A stretch of DNA of 64,000 bases from Litsea cubeba (GCA_012931725.1 CM022945.1:153922766-153986765); one strand, 5' to 3'. Numbered from the stretch's first letter, positions 36,460-48,830 are shown. The notes: a model not told the origin generated them from the letters alone. Numbers and translations: made by a program.

Positions 36460-37760
36460 CTCAGCTGTTCGATCAGGTCCTGATGTTCCCAGAGAGACTC
36501 CAGTCCATTCATTTCGTCAGAATCTGAAGTCGATGGATTATTCTGTGAATTGTTTGTACTGGGTTCCTTTGAATCATCATCTAGCTCTGCTTCTTTTGTG
36601 TTAAAGCCTTCCAATTCCCTTCTGTTTTCGCACATAGAAACTTGTTAGACAATGTTGTATCATCAGTTCTACCTGCTTTATAAGATTCTCTATCAGAATG
36701 ATCCGAAATTGGGAAATGGGTATCTTCGGATTCCAGTGATTCAGCAGCCATTGATTGACCATCTTCTCTATGGATGTCTTCCAAATCGCCTTTGTGTTCA
36801 CTGAATTCATTCTCAGACAGAAAATCATTAGAAAAGGTTGAGTCATTGACACCGGATTGATTCATAACAAAAGATCCTTCACTGAAATCCATGGATTCAG
36901 TATCCGAGAGGTAGAGCTTATAAAGATCCACTTGATTACCAACGTAAGTAAACCGGTCGCTGAAACCAATGGACTCTGCATCAGAATTACATGAGAACTT
37001 CAACTGGGTTTCTGGCATCTTTTGGATACCTTCTGTTAATTCTTCCTTACCGCCAACAAAACCCATCAGTATATCAGTTTCCATGCAATTTGTAGTCACA
37101 TGTTGGAACTCACAGAAATCTGTATCGAACAGGAACCCGTCGCTGTTGGAATCTACTGTTTGATTCTTAAGAGAGAGCCCATCACTGAGAGAAATTGACT
37201 CTGCGTCTGAATCAAAACCATAATAATCTTTCTCTGACAGAAGGTCGTTCTTATCAGATGTATTGATTTCTGAATTGACAAACGTTTCCACCGCAGCGAC
37301 ATTATCTTTGCTGAGAAATTCAGCTTCTGTGCAGCCATTTTTTAGTACTTCAAGAGGAATTTCTGATTCTGAGTTTAGTTGCTGGAAATCTTTAATCAAC
37401 ACAACTCTGCCTTCGTATTTTTTATCATATAACTCCTTTCTGCCAGAAGAATTGTCATCTGTAGCAACATAAGATTCTCTGATATGAGAGCTTGTCATCG
37501 TCTTTGGTGTGTTTTCCTGGTCATTAGCAACATCAAATTCCTCAATGCTTCTTCTGATATCTTCAGAACTCTGGAACTGAAACTTGGAGGAGTAGTCTCC
37601 TTTTCTTCGAACCCGTCATACTCTGAATCCTTAAATTCAATAACTTCAGGTGTGGAATCAAAATCTTGATACATTTGATGGTGAGACAATTTCATCATCT
37701 TTCTTGGGAAGAAGACTGCAACTTGAATCATCCTTCTGCGAACCGTTTTCTATCTGATAT
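36460..37760 (-). pseudogene. Captured exon of a DUF1666 / 'ribosomal protein L34Ae'-like gene
   Basis: One large exon on -: acceptor TTTTGCAG before 37760 and donor CTGAG|GTTATT after 36460. The translation is acidic and Ser-rich with repeats of the type SDAESISLSDG and SDTESMDFSEG, ending LESLWEHQDLIEQL. That last motif is characteristic of plant DUF1666 proteins (often annotated as ribosomal protein L34Ae), as I remember the family. Most of the exon (37498-36480) is open; the first 250 bp need two frameshifts. The C-terminal DUF1666 body is absent. Confidence 0.7.
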
Positions 37761-38975
37761 CTGCAAAAGAAAATGTACACAGAAAATGACTGAGAAACCC
37801 ATGTAGATATCGAAATGAAGAACAAATTCCATCAATTTATAATTCAAAGATGGAGCTCTTACTACCTGAAAAAGTATCTTGTTACAAGCCTGATGACAGA
37901 GAAGAGAAAGCCGGTCAAGAGAAACCAACAAGAGGAGAAAAACAGAGCCATGCTTCTGTAAAGAAGTTGATTAACAACAGAGCCTTCATTCATCAAATCG
38001 AGATGGGTATCAAGTGTGAAAATATTTTATAATTTTTGGTGAACACGACCGTGCTTAGCATGGGCTATTGTGCTAGTAGGTTAGTAACACCATTGACTAC
38101 TGAAGATAACTGCTAGCTAGCAATAACCTACTCTTACCAAATGTCTCAATGTCTTCTGATTGTAATGAACCCTCCATATGCAAGTGCATATGCATGCATT
38201 CATAGATATAAACATGCTTGCATATGCATGTAGATTAGGAATTTGATGATTCTCACCCTGTCACAGGCCTTCAATCTGAATAGATTCTGATGCAGTAACC
38301 TTTGCTTTTGATCTGAGGGGCCACTCTATTGATTCACTTGAAATCATTCAATTTTGGAAGATCCTGATCATCCAATATTGGTTTTAATTCACTCGGATGT
38401 TGATCAGGCCAGCATTTTTCTCCTCATTACCTGTCCATTGTCATGGGGTCCACTGAATGAAGGGCTTTTTACTTTCCCATTGGCAATAATTCCATTATTC
38501 CAAGATGCGGTCCACCCATGGCACTAATACATCCTCATGCTGAGAATTATTTCATTCCCTGCATGTAGATTCCTACTTATATGCAAAATTTCACCAAGCA
38601 GGAGAGAACTAAATCAGTAAGCATAATACCAAGCATCAGGAGCTACAGTAAGGTTCTCACTCTCAGCAGAATAAGAGTAGAACAACCAAAGCTGATGATT
38701 CTTGCAACTAGGTGCCTTCATCATCAGCACATTATCATTATAATAAAGTCATATCCCATCTATTCAAGGTCGGCTTTGTGATGATAAAATTTGTTTATAT
38801 AAAAAAGAAATGCTTGAGTATATATATAATATATAGGTCCTGTTAAAATACAAGTAATGGCAAATCATTGTAAGTCGAAGTGTGAATGGATTCCCATATG
38901 CTGGACATGGCATCGGGAAAAGTATTGACATTGTTCAATACTGCATAGATTAAGCATACAATCATTGTAAGTGTG

Positions 38976-39011
<36 letters not shown>

Positions 39012-39279
39012 AAAGACATGGCAGTTATGAAGTCCTGAAATTGAAATGAATTGTCATAGGAATATGTTTCCACCTTTCCAAATTCAAACTATTTTATCTT
39101 ACAGGTCTCAATGCATTATCATTCATCATGGATCCACATAAATTACAGAAAGCTAGTACCCAGATGTGAACATTAGTTTAAGTACCTAGATCTACTAGTC
39201 ATTCTTCTTACTTATTGGTTTGCACAAGATTATGCTCAACAAGAATTTGCATTAAGTCAGTAGTTCGGTTAACACGCAC
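37761..39279. other. CACTA internal: intron-like, with poly-A run
   Basis: Non-coding sequence between two captured gene pieces. A run of 34 A (38976-39009) is the only notable feature. The unrelated genes on both sides mean a capture junction must lie in this stretch. Confidence 0.5.
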
Positions 39280-40038
39280 CTTCACAATTGGTGTTACAAA
39301 TTCCACTAAGAAAGATGGAACTTTGAGAAGAGATGGCCAAAATGTATGGATCAAATTTATCAATAGTCCCTTGATGTGGGATCCGTCATGATCCTGCATG
39401 AACAAAATTTGTTGTAACACAACGGATTAAAACAAGACATTTATAGCAAGGCCAATACACATATAGTGTAGAAAGGAATACATGGAAAAGGAAGAAGAGA
39501 TGTTGGAAGCTAAACCTGATCAGTCATAATCATTAAATGGCTGTATCTCAGACCCTTGACACTGTCATACTGTTTTCCCTGTTGCAACCCAAGAATTCTC
39601 TTGATATGCTGAATATCGGCATTATCCATTATCTACTTATGACCTGCTTCTCTTACATTGAGTAGTTTCCCTCTCAATGGAAACACACCATAGGTGTTAC
39701 TGCCAACAACTGAGATCCCTGCCTTCTTACATAGACAAAACACACACACACACACACAGTTGTGAGAAACTGTCATTACAAACGTGAAAGGAAAAAAAAT
39801 TATAATTACCATGTGAACTTTATGGAAGCACTTACAGCAAGAGCCTTAGCTGAATCACCTTCTGTCAAAATCAAGGTACATTCTCCAGCTTTTGCCTTAC
39901 CAGCCAAATTAGCTTCTTCCAGCTTTTTAATATCACTAATCCTCCCCCCAGTCCTTGTCCCATCAGTTTTCTTCAATTCTTTGTTTTGCTTGAAATCAAC
40001 CCATGAAAGAATATTATCCACAACTCCTGATTTTGCCA
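39280..40038 (-). pseudogene. Captured DNA topoisomerase II fragment (TOPRIM region, three exons)
   Basis: Three consecutive exons on - with introns kept: 40038-39836 (ends TLILTEGDSAKALA), 39718-39516 (GISVVGSNTYGVFPLRGKLL, then LRYSHLMIMTDQ) and 39393-39280 (DHDGSHIKGLLINLIHTFWP, PSFLVEFVTPIVK). All borders are GT-AG. EGDSA and the DHDG acidic motif define the TOPRIM metal site of eukaryotic type II topoisomerase. The ATPase domain and the catalytic-tyrosine domain are missing. One TAG lies in the middle exon (after NVREAGHK). A CA repeat occurs in intron 1 near 39740-39760. The retained introns show capture at DNA level. Confidence 0.92.
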
Positions 40039-40134
40039 CTGAATAATAAGAATGAAACATGGAACTGTCAGAACACTTCAAATCTTTTCCACATAGGGAA
40101 AGAAGGGAAAGAGCGATGGGAGGGATGTGGAAGT

Positions 40135-41309
40135 ACAACTGAACTTTTGATACTTTACAGGTGGTTTGTGGGAAATGCGAGGGAGCCTTTACATCCTTGC
40201 TTGATGAAATGGGAAGATATGACTCCCCTGATGCTTCCATATCTGGTGTAAAACTAGATTTCAAGGTCTCTTCACTTGGAGAAGTGTATTCATTATTGGA
40301 AGCAAATTTCGAACTGGCTCCTTGATCCCAAATTTTTTCGACAGTAGTGGACGCTATGATGTTTGAATACTTCAAATAAGCAATATACCATGTCATATTT
40401 TTAGGAAGGCAACATATGAATGTTCTTCAAGCTTGATTTATCTTTTCTTGCTCTTTTATATTTGATAAGTAATATATGTGGAAGGGAACAAAAAAGAGGT
40501 TGTTTTGATAAGGGTAGGTACCTTCGCGAATAAATCCCAATGGAAGAAGACGAAAAGTGTGTGAATCTTGTAAATGAACAAACAAGAATTCCCTCATTGT
40601 TTTGGTATTGATTTGAATGGATGATCATTTTCATACATTTTTTTCCTATGGCCTATCTAGCTTGTATAGACTGCAAGTCCGGTGTTTTTGTTTTTAACTG
40701 CAGGTCAAGTGTTTATTTGCAGGTTTTTTTTACATTTTTTATTTTAGTTTATTAATTTGTATTTGTAGCAATAAAAAAATGTGGATTTAATTTTTTTTAA
40801 TTAAAAAATAATTAATTTTTTTATAAAAAAAAAATTAAGGCGCGTCTTGCGAGCCGTAAATTGAAACTCTCCAATTATTGAAATGGCATACATTTGTAAG
40901 TTGTAAAAACATATACTTAATTACGGCTTGCATTTGGAGCCGTTAATCAGATTGTACACAACCCATTTACAGCCCACAAATGCAAGCTGTGTAAAACATT
41001 TTTCGTTTTAAGTATTCACGGCTTACTACGTGTGCCATAAACTTAAGCACACCAATACTTTAACAGCACTCACTTTGCGTCGTAAAAGTTTAGTATTTAC
41101 GGCCTGCTCAGTAGGCCATAAATCTGGTCCAAAAAGTCCTAAGAGCAACATTTTCGGCGTGCATTGATCCTACTTACGGCCTGTATATGCATGCTGTAAT
41201 TACATCGAACCTTTTACGGCAGGAGCTTTTACGACACAACCCCCATGAGCCGTAAACTTACATTTACGGCACGCATTGCACGCTGTAAAAGCCCTGAAAT
41301 GGTGCAGTG
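40135..41309 (-). repeat. CACTA right terminus: right arm of the 1.17-kb inverted repeat
   Basis: Ends GCCCTGAAATGGTGCAGTG at 41309. It mirrors 34717-35880: segment B (40135-40390), AT-rich part, then subterminal TTTACGGC/GCATGC words for about 500 bp. This end abuts the A2 pol sequence and so is the true right border of the insertion. Confidence 0.88.
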
Positions 41310-42431
41310 AATGGAGTACTTCTACGCTGCTTGTCACAACAAGAGGCTGAAGAAACACTCAAAGAAGTTCATGCTGGTCTTTGCGGAGCTCATTAGGCTG
41401 GTCCCAAGCTCTATGATCAGATAAAAAGGTTAGGTTATTACTGGCCTACCATGGTAGCTGACGCAATGCAATTTGCTAAGCGCTGCCAACAATGCCAAGT
41501 TCATGGAGATTACATTCACATGCCTCCAGAATGGCTACATCCTACAGCGATTTCATGGCCTTTCGAAGCCTGGGGTATGGACATCATAGGTCCTATTTCT
41601 CCCCCTTCGAGCAAAGGTCATCGCTTCATCTTCGCCGTTACGGATTATTTCTCCAAGTGGTCAGAAGCATTTGCGTTCAACGAAATGAAGACCTCATCAG
41701 TCCTTCAGTTCCTGCGCACCAACATCATTTGTCGTTTCGGCATACCCAAAAGATTCGTCCATGATAACGGACCACAATTCCGGGATCATCGATTCTACAG
41801 GTTCTGCGACAAATACAAAATCCAAAGCTGTCCTTCGACTCCATACAATCTGGCAGCAAACGGATTAACAGAAGCTTTCAACAAGACGCTCTGCAAAATC
41901 CTCAAGAAGATGGTCTCTAGTCACAAAAGAGACTGGAGCGATAAAATGTCTGAAGCTTTGTGGGCCTATCGAACCACCGTTCGAGGACCAACCCATATCA
42001 CACCATTCTCCTTGGTCTATGGATGCGAAGCTGTCATGCCCTTGGAAGTACAAATTCCTTCTTTGAGGGTATCCTTGCAAAATGACATGACTCAAGAAAG
42101 CAATGTCAAATTGCGACTCCATGAGCTGGACAATCTCGATGAGAGACGGCTCGAAGCTCAACAAAGCATTGAACTTTACCAAGCACGCATGGCAGGATCT
42201 TTCGACAAAAAGGTCAGGCAACGCGCCTACAAAAAGGGAGACTTAGTTCTTGCAGTAAAAAGACCAATGGTCTTCGCTCACAAGTCCAAAGGTAAATTTG
42301 AGCCAAAATGGGAGGGACCCTACGTCATCGACAAGGTTTTCTCCAACGGCGCATGCGCACTCCTAAACATGGAAGGTGACAGATGTATGTTGCCCATCAA
42401 CGACAAGTTCTTAAAGCGGTACTACCCTTGA
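41310..42431 (+). pseudogene. int: A2 pol: integrase
   Basis: Continues pol after the CACTA element. One TAG in the zinc finger (HAGLCGAH*AG, near 41393) is followed by an uninterrupted frame to the natural stop at 42429. It holds CQQC of the zinc finger, the DDE catalytic core (GMDIIG, HDNGPQF, NGLTEAFNK) and a C-terminal domain with WEGPYVIDKVF and the end KFLKRYYP. It would insert element cDNA into chromosomes. It is better preserved than the A1 counterpart, which supplies the undamaged alignment for both. Confidence 0.93.
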
Positions 42432-42769
42432 AGACTTACCCAACTGGGTAAGAGCAATGCCTGTACGGCCAAAACCGGTTTCCAAGTACACGCTCGCTAA
42501 ACCCACCTTTTTTAGAATTTTCATGTTGAAATTTTTAGAAATTTAAACAATGCTTACTTTCATCGTTTCATTGTTCAAAAATCCAAGTTTAGGAACCTTT
42601 CCCTAACTTGACCAAAATTTTTAACCCTTGAACCCAAAATTCATGGTTTGAAACAAAACCCGGATTCAGGGATTTCCACCCTAGTCCACCCTACCTTTTA
42701 CCGCCTAAATGGTTTTAGGTCAAAACTTATGACCCACGTGTCTTTAAACAAAAAAAAAGGTTTTTCAAA
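42432..42769. other. A2 spacer after integrase
   Basis: Counterpart of 3342-3690. It is non-coding. Confidence 0.65.
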
Positions 42770-43620
42770 AAACCTCGGGGAAGCGACGCTTAGTCGATAC
42801 TCGCACAAATCGGAAGCATGCGAACCACGTTCGACACTTCCAAAATCGCAGGGAAGCGACATTTCGTCGATACTTACAAAATCCAAAACCGTGGAGATGC
42901 AACATTTCAGTTGATATCCACAACCCAAATTTCAAAGGTTCAAAAAAAAAAAACCAAGAAACTGTGGAGATGCAACATTTCAGTTGATATCCACAACTAA
43001 ATTTCAAAGGTTCAAAAAAACCTAAAAAACCATGGAGACGCAACATTTCAGTTGATATCCATAACCAAAAGGTTCGAGAAAACCACAAATTTCAAAAATT
43101 GTGGGGAAACGACATCAAGTCAGTACCCGCAAAACAAAAATTTTTGAAAAAGCAAAGATGCGACATTCCATCGATACTTGCACCCAGATCCGCGAGGATG
43201 CGACATTCCATCGATACTCGCAATCGAATGAGCAAGGATGCGACAATCCATCGATACTTGCAAGACCATTCAGCAGGGCGGCGACTTTTAGTCGATACTT
43301 GCATTTTTGAAAACCAAACCGGCTATAAATGCCACCAAAACAGGCTATAAATGCCACAAACCAGCTATCGATGCCACCAAAACAAACCGGCTATCAATGC
43401 CACAAAACAAAACTGGCTATCAATGCCACAAAAAAAAAATTTAGCTTTCAAAAAACCCGGCTATCAATGCCACAAACAAGGCTATCAATGCCACCAAAAT
43501 CGGCTATCAATGCCACAAATCGGCTATTAATGCCACAAAAAAAAGCTGGCTCTCATGCCAAAAATCGGCTTCCATGCCACAAACAAAATCTGGCTTCCAT
43601 GCCAAAACAATCATTTGACA
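42770..43620 (+). repeat. A2 tandem repeat block between pol and antisense gene
   Basis: Same families and order as in A1 (3691-4600): GCGACATTYCRTCGATACT units, CAACATTTCAGTTGATATCC units and a GGCTATMAATGCCAC array, with fewer units in the second family (three rather than four). Confidence 0.9.
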
Positions 43621-43946
43621 AAAGATTTTTATAAAATGACAAGCTTTTGATCAAATCCCATTTAGCAATTACTTTCATCACAAAAAGATTTAAGTGAGCG
43701 TAGGGAAAAAAAAAACATCCCATTTAGCAATTACTTTCATCACAAAAAGATTTAAGTGAGCGTAGGGAAAACAAAACAAAAAAAAAAGAGTACCAAAAAA
43801 TACATGCGGTACCAAAAAAAACGGAAGTGTTTCCAAGCACTACAAAAAAAGAGTACAAAAAAAAACACATGTGCTACAAAAAAAAAAAATAAAGAAAAAG
43901 GGAGAGAAGGATAGTTTATGTTACAAAAAACAAAAAAAAAAGGAGC
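43621..43946. other. A2 A-rich spacer
   Basis: Counterpart of 4601-4909, again with two copies of the CATTTAGCAATTAC...GAGCGTAGGG segment. No gene. Confidence 0.55.
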
Positions 43947-46900
43947 TCAACCAAAAATGGTCTCCAGCCAAGATTTCAGCTCCTCAAGCAAACTTTTGGC
44001 CTCAGCCGTCAGGGATTCCAAGGCACGCTTCTTCAGGAACTTGCCATGAGATGCTGGAGAATGCTGCAATCCTTCTTTCACACCGGGAAGCTTATCCCGA
44101 GCAGTTCGCCATTGTTTGTTCTCTTGAGACCTCCTTTTTCAAGAACTTGATCAGCATCGGCAACCCGGCAAATCAGAGCACTTTCCCTGTCGCGAGCCTC
44201 TATTATTGCAGCCCACTTGGCAGCAACTTGTGCCTGCAGATGCTCAAGACGTTTCCTAGCCTCATTGACCTCCCTATCAAGGATGTTAAGGTCATGTGTC
44301 AGCCCAATGATGGCTAGCTCTTCTAAGTTCTTCTCTCAGACTATCTGCTTCCTGCTTTGTGTAGCCTCATCCAGGTCAGACTTAGCCTTATCAGCAGGAT
44401 CCAGGAACATCTCCTTGAAGAACTGGTCATCAACCAAACCCATGGTCTCAAACCATTTTTCACCTAGCTCAATGATCCTATCAACGATCGCCCTGGCACC
44501 TGTGACATCCAGACCAGCCTCTTCGGCATCACCGAGAATCTCACGCACATGCTGGATCATGCCAAATCTGGCATCTAAGTGTCCAGCAAGGAGAGTCTCA
44601 ATCCAAGAGCTCAGAACATGCACCACCACCTTCTTCGCAAAAAGAAGAGATGGCCCAGCTGAAGATTCGCCCCGCTCCGTCGGTCGGCTGCCCATGTCAT
44701 GCCCCATTGGAAGAGGAACAAAAGAACTCTTTCCAGTTGGAGCTGCTGGAGAAGGAATTTCAGCACGAGGTATCTCCTCAATAGTGTCAGAACTGGTCCC
44801 AAGAGCCTCTACCTCTGGATCGACCTCTGGCATCCCTTGCTCTGGTTCTAAAGGAAGCAACGGACTCTCCGCTGTCACCTCAAAACCTGCCAAAGAAACA
44901 CAAAAAGGTATGAATATGATCCTGTTTGAAAATCATTATCAGGGTTATTACTACAAAATACCTTTTTCGATGACTGGCGGAACACTCTCTTCCTCCATGA
45001 ACTCATCGGAAGCATCATCAACATTTGCGTCCATCGATGGTTCAAAGTCATCGGAATCCTGTGGCAAGTCAGCTGACAAGAAAAATGTTAGCAAACCAAG
45101 TCACAGACACAAAAAAAAAGAGAAAGCAAAAGAAGTTATACCAATTGGAGATTCTAGACTCACTCCAGAGTCCCTCGGTTCTTCTTCAGGTGCCCCAACA
45201 GGATCCGTCACCACCTCATCGGTAGGAACCTCAGGTATCGCCAAATCTTCCTCTGCTAAAAAAAAAGAGGAGCAGCAGGGAGAGAAAACAAATCAAGACA
45301 TGGAAAAATTCCATGAAAAGAAATGGAAAGAGAAAGAGGAAGAATCATACCTTCACCGACGGTCTCTTTTTCTCGGCTTCTCTTCTCTGGAGGCTCATCA
45401 GCATTCCCTGGCACCTCCTCATTGATAGTAAGAGGGACTTCCAAGTCAGGAGAGTCCTTATGCTGCCCCTTGCTGTGATGATGACTCCTCCTCCTCTTAC
45501 TCCTGCGGGCTCGCTTCTTAGAGGAACCTGCCCCGCTGTCAGAGTCAGGTCTCCCACTTGACTCCTCACTGGATGGTCTACTCTTGCCAGTAGACTCCAC
45601 AGAAGCTTGCCTCTGTGCCGCTTGCATCCAAGCATCAAGTTCGGCTTCCTCCTGTTCTAGCTGCTCTAAAGCCTCATTAGGTATTTCTCGAACAGCTTTA
45701 GAACCAATGACACCCTGGTCACCGAGAAAGCCTATCTTGTGCTTCTCTCCAGAAAGGAAGGCCCAAACTTCCTCTCGCCGGACGCCATCCAACTTTCCAA
45801 GGCCCTTTCCAGATGCCAGCTTCACATCAAGATCCTTCTTGGAAAGCCCCCGATATGCCGAAAAGCTCTCCGCGAACAACTTCGCGAAGCCGACAGTCTG
45901 GGAAGTTGACAACACAGGATAAGAGATCATGGCTGTAGTGTCTTCAGCACTATAGAAAGCCCATACATTTCTCCCGTCCTGTAAACCTCCAAAGCGCTTC
46001 ACCATGCTTGAAGGCGCTCCAACAACGCCTTGAGAAAAGCCCAACTGCAAAGCAAAGCGAGAGGGTACATACGGCTGGATGTCGACGAAAAGATGTCTGC
46101 GGTACACTAACGTGCCGACACGTATGCTGAAAAGCCACTCCTTCTCTGCGTTTGTCATGGAGTAATGCCTTCCCTACCCCGCCCTGGTAGAGTCTTGGGA
46201 GGCACCAAAATCAAAAGCCTTCTTCCGCAACTCCGGAGAAAGCTTCACTGAAGACTGCCCCATCTCGACGTCCCTGAACCGTCAGATCCTCATGCGGGCA
46301 AACAAAAGTGATTCGGACACGGCTTTGCCCTTAGCCAGCTAAATCATCAGAGGATCATCATCCTGTGCAGCACCCAGCCGGTGGAAGGCAGGACAGTGGT
46401 ATACATACCATGAATAAAAGATATGGGCTGAAAATACCCTATTCATGGGAAGCCCAAGCCGAACCAAAAAAGCAGCAGCCTGCAGTTCGGTACACAGGTA
46501 AGAGTAAAGAGCTGGCACCAAAGCAAGCTGCTCTCCAAACGCCATCTGACAAGCCGGAAAAATACAATGCGGCTTGATGTGCGTTCCATCTCCTCCAGTA
46601 AAAATAGCCTCACCAAGCCAATAAGTGAGGTAAACAGCGAGATCTCTCCGCAGTGCAATGTCAGGACATATGGCATTTGTACTCGCACAGAAATCTCTCA
46701 ACTCTTCTTGCATAGCCAAGATCTTCTTCGAACTTGGATCCTGAGCCCTGGCTTCCTAGGTCACACTATCAGAAGACTCCCTGCTATCAAAAAAGTTGGG
46801 GAACGAAGAGCTAGAACTCTTCCAACTGCTGGATCTAACTTTCAAACCCTCATTCTCCTTTAAAAATTCATAGAAGGCGACGCGCTGAAAGTACAGAAAC

Positions 46901-48510
46901 CTGAACTCCTCAGACTGCTCCTCAAGGACGCTGTCGATCGGCATAAACTCCTCATAGAGTTTACCAAGGATGGGCAATCCAGTAATGGCGCTCAGCTCCT
47001 TCAAAAAGAAACCAATCTCACCATTCGTCACAACGAAGGTATTGGTTTATGGAAGGAATGACTCCAGCATAGCCATGAAGGCCTCGTTGGAAAAGATCAC
47101 GGTCTCCCTAAAGGCGCGGACCGCATCAAAAATCCCGGCTTCCTTCAAAACGGCGCCACCAATCAGCAGGACGCGATCAGTCCACGACTTCCACTCGGAG
47201 TCAGCATTGAAACAGCCACGAAGTCGAAAAGGCTTTATCCAATTGCTGCCGTCACTGCTGAAAATACCAAGGCCCACCGGTCTCAAATCGACCGATGGAT
47301 AATCAGAGCCCTGGTAACCACTGGCTGGCATCAACATGTCTAAGTCAGTAGGCGACTTCTCCGCATATCCAGGAGAACTGCCAACAAAAACCCCTGTCTT
47401 GATTACATTTGTACTTCTCACCCAGCTTGGAGGATCTTCCCTCTTAGAGCATGTGGGGGCAAGGCTCATGATCGAGATGGTGCGATCAAACGTCGACCGG
47501 GTAGCAATAGTCTTCTTCTCACCATCTGCTGTGAAAGAAAACTGAAAACATCTCCTCTGGTATGTCATGTCATCAGGGACGGCATCACCAAAAAAGAAGG
47601 TAGGCTTGGGTAAAACACTCTGATCTTCCATCACCCATGGACGACTGCTTACCATGATCTTATAAAATTCCTCTCCCTTGAGAGCGATCAGTCGCTGCCT
47701 CATCTCATCTCTGTTGAGGGAGTCGCACTCTTCCAGATTTCTCTCAACATACTGGACCTTCTCCCAGGCCTGCTGAACGGTCGGATTAGAAGATCTAGCA
47801 GATCGACGAGGTACGCTTGTAGCAGGCTCTTTACCCTTGTTCGTTCTAGAGGAACCACCTGCAAAGGATGGAAAAGAAAACGATCAAACATCAAAATGAT
47901 AGAATTTAGCTAAAAAAAATCTGGCGAAATTTTGACATGACTCCGGGGCAATTCCAAAAAAAAGGAACTACTCCGAAAGAAATATAAAGTTTGAAGATGG
48001 GCTCAACATTGCTGCGAGCTCTGAAACTCCAAACTTTCGAAACCTCAAAGTCTCCGTAAAATCAAGAAGGGCTCAACATCGCTGCGAGCTCCAAATTCCC
48101 AAATTTGCGAAAACTTTCAAGTACGCTATCACATCATGCTACAATTCAATTTACAAGAAAATATACATGCATGAACATCTTGGTTTGAAAAAAAAATGCA
48201 TTATCATGATGAGAAAAAAAAAGAAGAAAAGAAACTTCTCAAAAAAAAAGGAGAAATGAGAGAAAAGAACAAAAAAAAGAGAGAGAAGAAAAAAGAGAAA
48301 GAAGAGGGTTGGCCCACAGGCCACGTGGCCGTACTGGTAAAAAAGAAAAAAAAAGTGAAAGCATGAAAAAAAGGAGATAAGAAAAAACGTGTAAAAAAAA
48401 GAGCAAACACGTGAAAAAAAAGAAAAGAAAAGAAAGAAACAAAAATGAAAGAAAGAACCTTTTTTTCTACAATGGGGTTTTCTTGAAAAAGGGAACTTAC
48501 TTCAAGCCAT
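43947..48510 (-). pseudogene. A2 antisense gene: five-exon, plant mobile domain-like protein
   Basis: Second copy of the antisense gene with the same five exons: 48510-48501, 47858-45351, 45255-45142, 45072-44962 and 44886-43947. Here the exon 1 donor is the canonical A|GTAAGT, but codon 3 is TGA. Exon 2 has the plant mobile domain-like motif KELSAITGLPILGKLYEEF near 46980 and the second globular part near 46150-45650. Exons 3-4 are short and acidic; exon 5 is helical or coiled coil. Private damage: TAA in exon 2 near 47048, TAG near 46757, TAG near 46340, TAG near 46175 and TGA in exon 5 near 44337, plus a frameshift near 44140. Because most stops differ from those in A1, the gene was probably open in their common ancestor. 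Confidence 0.8.
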
Positions 48511-48656
48511 TGATGGAGAAAAAGAAGAAAAGTCTTGAAGATCTTGAAGAAGAAGAACTCTTGGTCTTGAAGCCCTCTTGCAATTGTTGCAAAAGAAGGC
48601 AATAAGAGCAAGAGATCTCTTTTGCAACAATCCCAAGAGATCCAACCTCCTCCTTG

Positions 48657-48665
48657 CTTTTATAG
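48657..48665 (-). promoter_or_regulatory. TATA box of A2 antisense gene
   Basis: CTATAAAAG on -, about 150 bp before the antisense ATG at 48510, in the same context as in A1. A 40-bp local duplication (CAACAATCCCAAGAGATC) lies between box and ATG in this copy. Confidence 0.6.
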
Positions 48666-48704
48666 AAGAGAGCAAACCAAAGAAGGAAAGAAGAAAGAGG
48701 TAAG

Positions 48705-48830
48705 TGTTACTAATTAGTAACCTTACTAAAAGAAAGAAATTAGAAAGATTCTTTCCCAAAAGAAAGATATCTTGAGGGATTCTCTCCCAAAAAGAAATCA
48801 ATGAGAGATTTTCTCCCAAAAGATAGGATC
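48705..48830 (+). repeat. A2 3' LTR, first part (before element B)
   Basis: Begins TGTTACTAATTAG after a 20-base purine run, as in A1 (9727). Cut at 48830 by insertion of element B. Confidence 0.75.

Larger units (their letters stand above)
23693..41309. mobile_element. CACTA (En/Spm-type) element carrying captured gene pieces
   Basis: Left end CACTACACCATTTCAAGGC and right end GCCCTGAAATGGTGCAGTG are inverted repeats with the CACTA signature. Both ends are followed inward by subterminal TTTACGGC/GCATGC-type words in both orientations, as in CACTA elements. It interrupts the A2 pol: the empty site is visible in A1 near 2222. The expected 3-bp duplication is imperfect (left CAA, right AAT). 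I find no TNP2/TnpD transposase, so it would be non-autonomous. Inside are pieces of at least three plant genes, a four-fold promoter cassette and a MITE, which is the Pack-CACTA pattern. Confidence 0.88.

Noticed and set aside
36330..36635. Reading frame past the end of the DUF1666-like exon (LTKLCKYFAIN...)
   Set aside because: It runs past the donor CTGAG|GTTATT into intron; the same sequence stands alone at 33831 without the exon.
38976..39009. Run of 34 A as the tail of a LINE or SINE insertion
   Set aside because: No target duplication or LINE/SINE body seen next to it.
31482..40038. A working host gene inside the CACTA element
   Set aside because: Each gene piece lacks most of its parent protein and carries stops or frameshifts.
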